Assembly: GCA_937943045.1 (NCBI GenBank)
Contig: CALEBN010000067.1
Coordinates: forward strand, 110,552-174,551
Source of the DNA: an uncultured Collinsella sp.
GTDB lineage: Bacteria; Actinomycetota; Coriobacteriia; Coriobacteriales; Coriobacteriaceae
Direction of reading: 5' to 3'
Length of the DNA: 64,000 nucleotides
Positions 15,133 through 22,487 of this stretch are shown here, piece after piece (position 1 is the first letter of the stretch; each line of letters opens with the position of its first letter). The position numbers and the translations under genes were made by a program. The notes beneath the pieces were generated by a model that was given only the letters and a program-made list of their open reading frames with translations, ran no database searches and was not told the DNA's origin.

Positions 15133-17478
15133 CTACGATCGACCTCGTAGAAATTCAAGGGAAACCAGCGCGATGTCATCGTCCAGCGCCGACTCGGTAA
15201 AGCGATCAAGCTCGCCCAAGACCTTACCGCAGATTCCCGATACGCCCTCACCCGAGACAGAAAGCAGAAGGTCACGAAGGCGCTGCTCGCCAAAGAAAGC
15301 ACCCGAGCGATCACGTGCTTCGATTGTTCCGTCGGTATACATAAATAGCATGTCACCAGGAGCGAACGTAAACACGCCTGTCTCGTACACCATGCTCTCA
15401 AAGGCACCGATCACGCCCGATTGGCACCCAAGGAGCTCCACTTCTCCCCCTCGGGTTTCTCCGCCGCCAAGCGGCGTCGACAAGGGTCTAATGACCATAG
15501 TGGGAGGATGTCCCGCAGAGCAATAGGTAGCGCGACCCGCTTTAAGATCAATCTTGGCGATAAACGCCGTCACAAACGTCTCGACCCTCGAAAAGCCCAT
15601 GAGCATGCTATTGAGCGAGCGGGCCATGCGGGCAGGCCCCGCACCCTCCCAGGCATAGGCCGTCAGCGCCGTCTTGACGAGCGCTGACATCGACGCCGCC
15701 TCGATTCCTTTGCCGGAAACATCGCCCAAAATCATTACAGCGCAATCATCGGGAAGACGGACAAGCGTATAGAAGTCACCGCCGACCAACGCCGAATTCG
15801 TTGCCGAAAGGTATACCGAATCGGTTGCGATGCCCGGAACGTCACCAAGCGAATTTCTCATGCCAATCTGAAGCGTCTGAGCGATATGGCGCTCCTCGCG
15901 CTTTTGAGATTCGCCTTCGTAGATCAGTTCAAAGTCATGCGCCAAGTGCACCAAGTAGTCATATTCAAGGTCATCAATCGGCTCTTGACTGCCATCACGA
16001 AGCAGCAGCGCGCGCGTCGTCGGGCCCTTCGCAACAGAAGCAGGAACAATCGCGTCGTTGCTGTGCTTGCCATCACCCTCAGAGCGCGGACGCCCCGCCT
16101 CGATGCCGGAGTCGACGTAGAGGCCCTGGCAAGGCAGGCCATGCGCCCTAAGCCAGCCTCCCATAGGCATCGATTCGTCAACGCGAGTTATACGGACGTG
16201 TTTGAGGTCCTCGGCACTCGTACCGCCCAAAACAGATGCTTCAAAGCCATCAGGGCCAGCTCCCAGACGTGCCGCTGGCGCCGTCGTAGAAAAGAAAAGC
16301 TTCTCGGGATCGTCCGGCAAAGCAACGCGACTGCCGCCTTCAAAATCTATGACATAGGAGTCCAGACTGGCGTCATACTCAACAGGGCAAAAATGGCAGT
16401 TGAGCATATTGCAGATCTCGGACGATATAGTCTGGGTAGCCGCGGCGGAATCGTCTAGAAAGGTAAACAACTCATCACGTAAGACATTGAGCGAGCGGCC
16501 AAGCTCGGCCGTGCGACGAGAGCGAAGACTCGATGCCATGCCGACCAGTTGGATAGACAGGTAATCGCAAATGACCTCAAGTACATTAACGTCATAGGCG
16601 AGCGGTGCCTGAGGGCGTTTCCAACCAACTTCCAGCACACCAAGGATCTGCGTACCGTAAAAAACGGGAAGACAGATCTCGCTGCGGTACGGAGGCATAT
16701 CCTGCATGCGCAACAGGTGCTTAGAACGATTGTCCAAATCCATAAACATGCCAGAGGCGACACGATCGCCCTCAAGATCCTGCTGAATCGACAGACGGCA
16801 AGCGCGCGACTCGCGAAGCACGTACGTCGGGATGCCCGCGCCATACGGCATAAACTCGGGCAGGTAGCTGTCATGCAGCTCCTTGGAAACACCGCGAAGC
16901 TTAAAACCGCCGCTCTCAGAAAAATAGATGGCAGCACCCGAGGCGTCGAGGGTTCCTACAAGCTGGTTCAAAACGGTATCAAGCAAACTAGGCAGCTCAT
17001 CGGAGCCCACCGTGCTCATAATGACCGAGAGCGTGCCAGAGAGACGCTTATTTGCCACTCTAAGCTCCGATAACGCACGCTTGAGTTGACGGTCGTGAGA
17101 ATGCTGTTCCTCAATACTGTGAAGTGCCACCAGGACACGTGGCGCGCGGCGCCCAAAGATACGTGGAGGCGTTACGGAGCCTGCGCGAACCAAGACGGGA
17201 ATAAAGGAGCCATCGCTCAGCTTGAGCATCAGTTCGCTTTCGGAGCCATCTGTTTCAAATGGCAGACGATGTTCCGTCGCACGTTCAAAAGCGGATGAGT
17301 ACAGAACGTCTTTAACATCTCCACCGATGACGTCGGCGCGTTCCTCGCACATCAAACCAAGTAAGCGATTATTCACATGCAGAATGGTTCCGTCGAGCTC
17401 GCAGATGATGACAGCATCGCTCGTGATCTCGACTAGTTGGGCAACGTCTGCCCACTCGTTGCGTTCAAGCGTTTCCAT
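15133..17478 (-). CDS. PAS-GAF-SpoIIE (PP2C-type) serine phosphatase
   Basis: A 781-residue soluble sensor phosphatase. Residues 8-125 form a PAS domain (EITSDAVIICELDGTILHVNN), about 160-330 a GAF domain (LPSLLDTVLNQLVGTLDASGAAIYF), a linker of about 200 residues follows, and 545-775 form the SpoIIE/RsbU PP2C domain with LVGGDFYTLVRLPDDCAVMILGDVSGKGIEAASMSA (metal-binding Asp residues) and MLFMYTDGTIEARD. Such enzymes dephosphorylate STAS antagonists; the STAS domain encoded next door is the natural substrate. The ATG at 17478 has GGTGGGG six bases upstream. No membrane segment is present, so the signal is probably cytoplasmic. Confidence 0.87.
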   Translation of the reverse strand: METLERNEWADVAQLVEITSDAVIICELDGTILHVNNRLLGLMCEERADVIGGDVKDVLYSSAFERATEHRLPFETDGSESELMLKLSDGSFIPVLVRAGSVTPPRIFGRRAPRVLVALHSIEEQHSHDRQLKRALSELRVANKRLSGTLSVIMSTVGSDELPSLLDTVLNQLVGTLDASGAAIYFSESGGFKLRGVSKELHDSYLPEFMPYGAGIPTYVLRESRACRLSIQQDLEGDRVASGMFMDLDNRSKHLLRMQDMPPYRSEICLPVFYGTQILGVLEVGWKRPQAPLAYDVNVLEVICDYLSIQLVGMASSLRSRRTAELGRSLNVLRDELFTFLDDSAAATQTISSEICNMLNCHFCPVEYDASLDSYVIDFEGGSRVALPDDPEKLFFSTTAPAARLGAGPDGFEASVLGGTSAEDLKHVRITRVDESMPMGGWLRAHGLPCQGLYVDSGIEAGRPRSEGDGKHSNDAIVPASVAKGPTTRALLLRDGSQEPIDDLEYDYLVHLAHDFELIYEGESQKREERHIAQTLQIGMRNSLGDVPGIATDSVYLSATNSALVGGDFYTLVRLPDDCAVMILGDVSGKGIEAASMSALVKTALTAYAWEGAGPARMARSLNSMLMGFSRVETFVTAFIAKIDLKAGRATYCSAGHPPTMVIRPLSTPLGGGETRGGEVELLGCQSGVIGAFESMVYETGVFTFAPGDMLFMYTDGTIEARDRSGAFFGEQRLRDLLLSVSGEGVSGICGKVLGELDRFTESALDDDIALVSLEFLRGRS

Positions 17479-17502
17479 CGTGGACCCCACCGTCTATCGG
17501 TA

Positions 17503-17526
17503 ACAAAAAAGCCTCCGAAGAGGCTT
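17503..17526 (-). terminator. tRNA-Leu terminator
   Basis: Perfect stem 17509-17515 / 17520-17526 (AAGCCTC / GAGGCTT) with a TTCG tetraloop when read on the minus strand, followed by TTTTTTGTTA. Confidence 0.88.
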
Positions 17527-17537
17527 CTCAAATGCGA

Positions 17538-17627
17538 TGGTGTCGGAGGCGGGACTTGAACCCGCATGACCAAAAAGCGGTCACTAGCACCTCAAGCTAG
17601 CGCGTCTGCCAATTCCGCCACTCCGAC
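17538..17627 (-). tRNA. tRNA-Leu (GAG)
   Basis: 90 bases including CCA, with the long variable arm of class II tRNAs (TGACCGCTTTTTGGTCA). Acceptor GTCGGAG / CTCCGAC, anticodon stem CTAGC / GCTAG with loop TTGAGGT, anticodon GAG. Single gene with its own promoter and terminator. Confidence 0.95.
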
Positions 17628-17684
17628 ATGCTATGTTGTTGATTCGCAGTTCGTTTTGTTGGACCCGCGCGTTCAACGAGGAAG

Positions 17685-17733
17685 ATAATAACCTATGATT
17701 CGAGAGCTGTGCAAGCACTTTTTTGAAAAAAGT
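17685..17733 (-). promoter_or_regulatory. tRNA-Leu promoter with palindromic A/T element
   Basis: -35 TTGCAC (17709-17714), 18-base spacer, -10 TATTAT (17685-17690). Directly upstream is the perfect palindrome ACTTTTTTGAAAAAAGT (17717-17733). Confidence 0.78.
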
Positions 17734-17776
17734 TTACGAATTTGTAAATGTGCAGATAGACGGACCAGTTCGGGCA

Positions 17777-17891
17777 GGAATGAGGCTGCTTTCCAACGCG
17801 TCCTCGGGCATGCGGCATTATTTTGATCCGCGCTTCGCGCTACAAAATAATGCCGCCCCCTGCGGAATGCGTTGGAAAGCAACCTCATTCC
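17777..17891. repeat. long nested palindrome A
   Basis: Outer arms 17777-17799 and 17869-17891 (23 bases, one mismatch) and inner arms 17812-17825 and 17843-17856 (14 bases, perfect: GCGGCATTATTTTG) enclose a GCGCTTCGCGC mini-hairpin. The unpaired interior strands carry CGTCCTCGGGCATG (left, overlapping the arm ends) and CCTGCGGAATG (right). The long base-pairing in a gene-free stretch is the evidence; the function is unknown. Confidence 0.85.
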
Positions 17892-17956
17892 GGCCCTAGG
17901 GGTATGTACTCCAGGCACCGTTCTCAAACATGTTCTGGGGCTGATGCAAATTTGGT

Positions 17957-17975
17957 GGCTCGGCTTTGCCGAGCC
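17957..17975. repeat. short GC hairpin
   Basis: GGCTCGGC TTT GCCGAGCC, eight-base perfect stem with a three-base loop, followed by the small palindrome CCTTATATAAGG (17975-17986). Confidence 0.6.
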
Positions 17976-17985
17976 CTTATATAAG

Positions 17986-18011
17986 GAGGCCGGAGCTAAA
18001 GCTCCGGCCTC
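17986..18011. repeat. GC hairpin between palindromes A and B
   Basis: GAGGCCGGAGC TAAA GCTCCGGCCTC, an 11-base perfect stem with a four-base loop. It may serve as the oppABCDF transcript end, but no U-tract follows on the minus strand. Confidence 0.6.
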
Positions 18012-18077
18012 ACAAACTTTCCCATTAGATTAAGTGAGCGATCAAGGAATCGCACGTCCCACTGCCGAGTTAACGTA

Positions 18078-18204
18078 GGGCCCGCCCTGGTGTTACTTTT
18101 CAGAACACTCCGCAGGACGCAAGTAACCCCCGCCGCACGAAGTGCGCAGCGGGGGTTACTTGCATGTCCGAGGACGTTCTGAAAAGTAACACCAGGGCGG
18201 GCCC
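18078..18204. repeat. long nested palindrome B after oppF
   Basis: Outer arms 18078-18106 and 18176-18204 pair perfectly over 29 bases. Inner arms 18119-18133 and 18149-18163 (GCAAGTAACCCCCGC) pair perfectly over 15. The apex is CGCACGAAGTGCG. On the minus strand the two interior strands read CGTCCTCGGACATG and CCTGCGGAGTG, nearly identical to those of palindrome A although the stems are unrelated. It lies 16 bases past the oppF stop codon. Confidence 0.9.
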
Positions 18205-18220
18205 GGACGAAAACAACCGA

Positions 18221-19249
18221 CTACAGGTCGATGTGCGATTCCTTGATCGGGAACGGCTCGGCGAAGTGGCAGGCGCAGCAGTGGCCCGGTGCGACTTCCT
18301 TAAACTCGGGGAGCTTCTCGGAGCAGATACCCTGCGCGATCGGGCAGCGGGTGTGGAAACGGCAACCGGTCGGCGGATCCAGCGGTGACGGCGGATCGCC
18401 GGCGAGAATGATGCGCTTACGGGTCTTCTGGATATCCGGATCGGGAACCGGCACGGCAGACAGCAGCGACTGCGTGTACGGATGGTGAGGCTCACTATAG
18501 AGCGTCTTCCAGTCCGAAACCTCGACCATCTTACCCAGATACATAACGGCAACGCGATCGGAGATGTGCTGCACGACGGACAGATCGTGCGCGATAAACA
18601 GATATGCGGTACCGAACTTGTCCTGCAGTTCCTTGAGCAGGTTCAGAACCTGGGCCTGAATGGACACATCCAGAGCGGAAACCGGCTCGTCGCAGATAAT
18701 CAGCTTGGGCTTCAGCGCAAAAGCGCGGGCAATGCCGACACGCTGACGCTGGCCGCCGGAGAACTCATGGGGATAGCGGTTAATGTGCTCGGGGTTCAGA
18801 CCGACAACGTCGAGAAGCTCGCGGACACGCTCAATGCGCTCCTCTTTGGTGCCCACGCCGTGAATGGTCATGGGCTCGGAGACGATCTCGCCGATGGTCA
18901 TACGAGGATTGAGCGAAGCATAAGGATCCTGGAAGATAAACTGCATCTCGCGGCGCATGTCCTTGATCTCATGCTTGCTCATCTCGGCAACATCTTTGCC
19001 CTGGAAGAACACCTTACCGGCGGTCGGCTTGGTCAGACGCATGATGGTACGGCCCGTCGTGGACTTACCGCAACCAGACTCACCAACCAGACCAAAGGTC
19101 TCGCCAGGATAAATCTCAAAAGAGATGTCATTTACAGCAGAGACGACGCGCTTGGAAAAACGCTTGGCGAACATGCCGGACTCTGCGGGGAACTCCTTAG
19201 AGAGGTGCTCGACCTTCAGCAGCGGAGTGCGCTCGTTATTGTCTGCCAT
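18221..19249 (-). CDS. oppF: oligopeptide ABC transporter ATPase OppF
   Basis: A 342-residue cytoplasmic ATPase energising peptide import. Walker A is GLVGESGCGKST, the Q-loop is FIFQDPYASLNPR, the signature is FSGGQRQR and Walker B is KLIICDEPVSALD. The C-terminal oligopeptide-transporter extension has GCRFHTRCPIAQGIC and CCACHF, the cysteine-rich segment typical of OppD/F. The ATG abuts the oppD stop (TAAATG). Last gene of oppABCDF. Confidence 0.93.
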   Translation of the reverse strand: MADNNERTPLLKVEHLSKEFPAESGMFAKRFSKRVVSAVNDISFEIYPGETFGLVGESGCGKSTTGRTIMRLTKPTAGKVFFQGKDVAEMSKHEIKDMRREMQFIFQDPYASLNPRMTIGEIVSEPMTIHGVGTKEERIERVRELLDVVGLNPEHINRYPHEFSGGQRQRVGIARAFALKPKLIICDEPVSALDVSIQAQVLNLLKELQDKFGTAYLFIAHDLSVVQHISDRVAVMYLGKMVEVSDWKTLYSEPHHPYTQSLLSAVPVPDPDIQKTRKRIILAGDPPSPLDPPTGCRFHTRCPIAQGICSEKLPEFKEVAPGHCCACHFAEPFPIKESHIDL

Positions 19250-20341
19250 TTACGCCTCGCCTCCCTTCTTGGAATCCTTGCGCGTACGAGACGTCTCGGG
19301 AGCGTTCTTAAGGAACTCGGGGTCACCGGAATAATGGCACGCAGAATAGTGGCCAGACTCAGTGACAACGCGCTCAGGGCGCTGCTTACGGCACTTATCG
19401 GTTGCATAGGGGCAACGAGGCGAGAACACGCAGCCCTCGGGCAGGTTCATGAGCGAAGGCGGGTTGCCGTGAATCGGCGTAAGTGGCTTCTTCTCATCGA
19501 TGGCCTGCTCCGGGATGGAGCGGATAAGGCCCCAGGTGTAGGGGTGGCGGCTCTCGTAGAAGATTTCCTCAGCAGTACCGAACTCGACGGGACGGCCGGC
19601 GTACATAACCATGATCTTATCGGCCATATCGGCGACGACGCCCAGGTCATGGGTAATCATGATGATGGCGTTGCCGTTCTTCTCCTGCATTTCCTGCATA
19701 AGCTCGATAATCTGAGCCTGAATGGTAACGTCCAGGGCAGTCGTGGGCTCGTCGGCAATCAGGATATCGGGATCGCAGGCAAGAGCCATAGCGATCATGA
19801 CACGCTGACGCATACCGCCGGAGAACTGGTGCGGATACTCATTGACGCGCTTCTCGGGCTCGGGGATACCCACGAGGTCCAAAAGCTCGGTAGCGCGCTT
19901 GAGCGCCTCCTGCTTGGAGTAGCCACGGTGCAGACGAAGGCCCTCGCCCACCTGTTTGCCAATCTTATAGACCGGGTTCAAGGAGGTCATAGGATCCTGG
20001 AAGATCATCGCGATGTCGTTGCCACGAATGTGCTGCATCTCTTCCTCGGTCATCTCGAGGATGGAGCGGCCGCGATAGCGAACGTCACCGCCCTCGATCT
20101 TTCCCGGAGGCATCGAGATAAGGCCCATGATGGTCATGGCAGTCACGGACTTGCCAGAGCCGGACTCACCGACGACACCCAGGGTCTCGCCACGATCGAG
20201 CGTGTAGGAGACACCGTCGACAGCGCGAACGACGCCATCCTCGGTGTGGAAATACATCTTAAGGTCGTCGACCTCGAGCAGATGCTGGCCCTCGGGAACC
20301 GGCTGGTCCTTCAGGTCCACATAGTTCTTGTTCTTCTTCAT
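19250..20341 (-). CDS. oppD: oligopeptide ABC transporter ATPase OppD
   Basis: A 363-residue ATPase pairing with OppF. Walker A GVVGESGSGKS, Q-loop MIFQDPMTSLNPV, signature FSGGMRQRV, Walker B DILIADEPTTALD, then the extension GCVFSPRCPYATDKC. Residues 1-25 are a short family-variable lead. The start codon follows the oppC TAA by two bases, with GGACGCATAAGG overlapping the oppC end as ribosome site. Confidence 0.93.
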   Translation of the reverse strand: MKKNKNYVDLKDQPVPEGQHLLEVDDLKMYFHTEDGVVRAVDGVSYTLDRGETLGVVGESGSGKSVTAMTIMGLISMPPGKIEGGDVRYRGRSILEMTEEEMQHIRGNDIAMIFQDPMTSLNPVYKIGKQVGEGLRLHRGYSKQEALKRATELLDLVGIPEPEKRVNEYPHQFSGGMRQRVMIAMALACDPDILIADEPTTALDVTIQAQIIELMQEMQEKNGNAIIMITHDLGVVADMADKIMVMYAGRPVEFGTAEEIFYESRHPYTWGLIRSIPEQAIDEKKPLTPIHGNPPSLMNLPEGCVFSPRCPYATDKCRKQRPERVVTESGHYSACHYSGDPEFLKNAPETSRTRKDSKKGGEA

Positions 20342-20343
20342 CC

Positions 20344-21279
20344 TTATGCGTCCTTCATCTTGACGTCGAGGGCGTCGCGCAGACCGTCACCCAGCAGGGT
20401 GAAGGCGAGCACCGTCGAGAGAATTGCCAGACCGGGCATGATCATCATCCAGGGAGCGGTCAGAAGATACTGCTGACCGTCCTGAATCATGGAGCCCCAC
20501 GAAGGCGTAGGCGGAATAACGCCCATGCCGAGGAAGGACAGAGCGGACTCGGTCAGAATGGCGCCACCAATGTTCATGGTCGCGTAGACCACGATGGAGG
20601 CGACGGAGTTCGGGAAGATGTGACGCACGACGATACGAGCATCAGATGCACCCATCGCGCGCGCTGCATCAACATAGTCGTTTTCCTTGACCGTCAAGAT
20701 TGCAGAGCGGAAGACGCGCGCAATCGAAGGCCAGCCAAGAATGCCGATGGCGATAAAGACGTTCTGAAGACCACGGCCGATAACGGCGATCATGGCGACA
20801 ACGAACAGCACGTACGGGAACGCCAGGAAGATGTCCGCACAGCGCATGATGATCGTATCCCAAATGCCGCCGTAGAAACCGGCCAGGGCGCCCATGACCA
20901 GACCGATCAATGTGGAGATGGCGGTGGCCATGATACCGACAGAAAGCGAAACGCGTGCACCGTAGATAACGCGGACGAGAATGTCGCGACCGAGGGCATC
21001 GGTGCCAAACGGGTGCTCGGCACACGGAGCCAGTAGCGATGTCTCGGCCATGGTGGTCGAATCGGAAGCCGTCGGCGAACCGAGCCAGGGCTTAGCCCAC
21101 AGATCTGCGGTCAGGGCAACCACAACGACGATGATGATCCAGCAGACACCGATAACGGCGAGCTTGTTCTTACGAAGACGCTTAAAAGCGTCGCCCCACA
21201 GCGTGCGGGACTTGGCGGGAGCAGATGCGACCTTGGTGGCGGTAGCCTGCTCCTGAGACTGAGAATCAGTTTCCTGCAT
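20344..21279 (-). CDS. oppC: oligopeptide ABC transporter permease OppC
   Basis: A 311-residue inner-membrane permease. After a Gln/Ala-rich cytoplasmic lead (residues 1-35), KLAVIGVCWIIIVVVVALTADL is the first membrane segment. The periplasmic loop has the EHPFGTDALGRDILVRVIYGARVSL signature, and the EAA coupling loop is DAARAMGASDARIVVRHIFPN. GGGAGGT precedes the ATG. It forms the channel with OppB. Confidence 0.93.
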   Translation of the reverse strand: MQETDSQSQEQATATKVASAPAKSRTLWGDAFKRLRKNKLAVIGVCWIIIVVVVALTADLWAKPWLGSPTASDSTTMAETSLLAPCAEHPFGTDALGRDILVRVIYGARVSLSVGIMATAISTLIGLVMGALAGFYGGIWDTIIMRCADIFLAFPYVLFVVAMIAVIGRGLQNVFIAIGILGWPSIARVFRSAILTVKENDYVDAARAMGASDARIVVRHIFPNSVASIVVYATMNIGGAILTESALSFLGMGVIPPTPSWGSMIQDGQQYLLTAPWMMIMPGLAILSTVLAFTLLGDGLRDALDVKMKDA

Positions 21280-21293
21280 GAGACGTACCTCCC

Positions 21294-22331
21294 TTAGGCC
21301 TTATCCGACGGACCGCCAAGGCGGATGCGCGGGTCGAGGAATGCATAGCTAATGTCGACGAGCAGGTTGATCACCATGACGACGACGACGATGAGCGTAA
21401 CGCCGCCCATAACGATGGGCCAGTCACGCATGCTAATGGCGCGATAGACCTCATAGCCGATACCGGGCCAGTTAAAGACCGTCTCGGTCAGGATGGCGCC
21501 CGAAAGCATGCCGCCAAAGTCGACACCAATATAGGTAACGACGGGGATGAGTGCATTCTTAAGCGCATGCTTAATGATGATCGCACGATTGGAGAGACCC
21601 TTGGCCTTTGCCGTACGGATGTAATCCTGGTTCATGACGTCAAGCAGCTGCGAGCGCATGATGCGCGCAGCATAAGCGGTCGAAACCGAAGCCAGCGTAA
21701 TGGTCGGAAGCACATAGTGCATCCAATCCTGATACTGAGAGCTGGAACCGCCGGCACCCGAGATCGGCATGGAGATTGCACCGCCCGTGGCGTCCTTGAG
21801 GATGACGCCAAAGAACAGCTGCAGCAACATACCGAGCCAGAAGGCCGGGACCGCAACGAGGATCGACGTGGTGAGCGTTACCAAAATATCCCAGAAGGAA
21901 TAACGCTTTACCGCCGAAATGATACCCGCACCGATACCCATAATTGCCTCGAGCACGATGGCGCACGCGGCAAGTTTGACCGTATACGGATACTTCTGGG
22001 CAAAGATATCCGTAACCGGCAGCTTGCGCTGATACGAATTGCCCAGATCGCCATGAAGCAGACCGTTCATGTAATACAAGTAACGGTCCACGAGCGACGT
22101 TTGAACGGGGTCGCCGTTCTCGTCAAGGATCGCGTTGCCGTCCTCGTCCGTCTGGACCAGGTGATAGCGGACGCGAAGCTGAAGCTCCACCTCGGGGGAC
22201 AGAGCCTTGTCTCCACCGATCAGCTTGATCGGATCTCCCGGCACGATATTCTGGAGGGCGAACAGAATCAGCGTAACGCCCAAAAACACCGGGATGAACT
22301 GAAGCACACGTTTAACGATGTACTTACCCAT
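21294..22331 (-). CDS. oppB: oligopeptide ABC transporter permease OppB
   Basis: A 345-residue inner-membrane permease. The first membrane segment is VLQFIPVFLGVTLILFALQNIVPGDP, the usual OppB start, and five more follow. The EAA loop is DYIRTAKAKGLSNRAIIIKHALKNALIPV. An insert near residues 50-80 (DEDGNAILDENGDPVQT) is acidic and variable. GGGGAG precedes the ATG. It is separated from oppA by 156 bases containing a hairpin. Confidence 0.93.
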   Translation of the reverse strand: MGKYIVKRVLQFIPVFLGVTLILFALQNIVPGDPIKLIGGDKALSPEVELQLRVRYHLVQTDEDGNAILDENGDPVQTSLVDRYLYYMNGLLHGDLGNSYQRKLPVTDIFAQKYPYTVKLAACAIVLEAIMGIGAGIISAVKRYSFWDILVTLTTSILVAVPAFWLGMLLQLFFGVILKDATGGAISMPISGAGGSSSQYQDWMHYVLPTITLASVSTAYAARIMRSQLLDVMNQDYIRTAKAKGLSNRAIIIKHALKNALIPVVTYIGVDFGGMLSGAILTETVFNWPGIGYEVYRAISMRDWPIVMGGVTLIVVVVMVINLLVDISYAFLDPRIRLGGPSDKA

Positions 22332-22362
22332 ACCACTCCCCTATCTAGGGATTAACCTAAAT

Positions 22363-22390
22363 GGGATGCCGATCGCCAGACCGGCATCCC
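22363..22390 (-). terminator. oppA-oppB intercistronic hairpin (attenuator)
   Basis: GGGATGCCG (22363-22371) and CGGCATCCC (22382-22390) pair perfectly over nine bases. Lying between the binding-protein gene and the permease genes, it probably protects the oppA message or thins downstream transcription, as is common where binding protein is needed in excess. Confidence 0.6.
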
Positions 22391-22487
22391 AAAATTACCA
22401 TCAGCCAGTTTACCCCAGGTTAGGGAGAACTGTATGTTTCCCATGAGGTCTACGTAAATACTTGACCCTCACGGAAGCTGCAAACTC

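Larger units (their letters stand above)
17734..18220. other. gene-free region rich in nested palindromes
   Basis: 487 bases between the tRNA-Leu promoter and the oppF stop. It contains palindrome A (17777-17891), a copy of the CGTTCTCAAACATG motif (17919-17932), two smaller hairpins (17957-17975 and 17986-18011) and palindrome B (18078-18204). No coding frame here is credible. Confidence 0.75.

Noticed and set aside
17673..17927. 84-codon minus-strand frame through palindrome A
   Set aside because: It is explained by the palindrome and the tRNA promoter; Arg-rich with no similarity.
17760..18210. CRISPR array or insertion-sequence remnant at the palindrome cluster
   Set aside because: There are no regularly spaced direct repeats and no transposase fragment; the repeats are inverted and nested.
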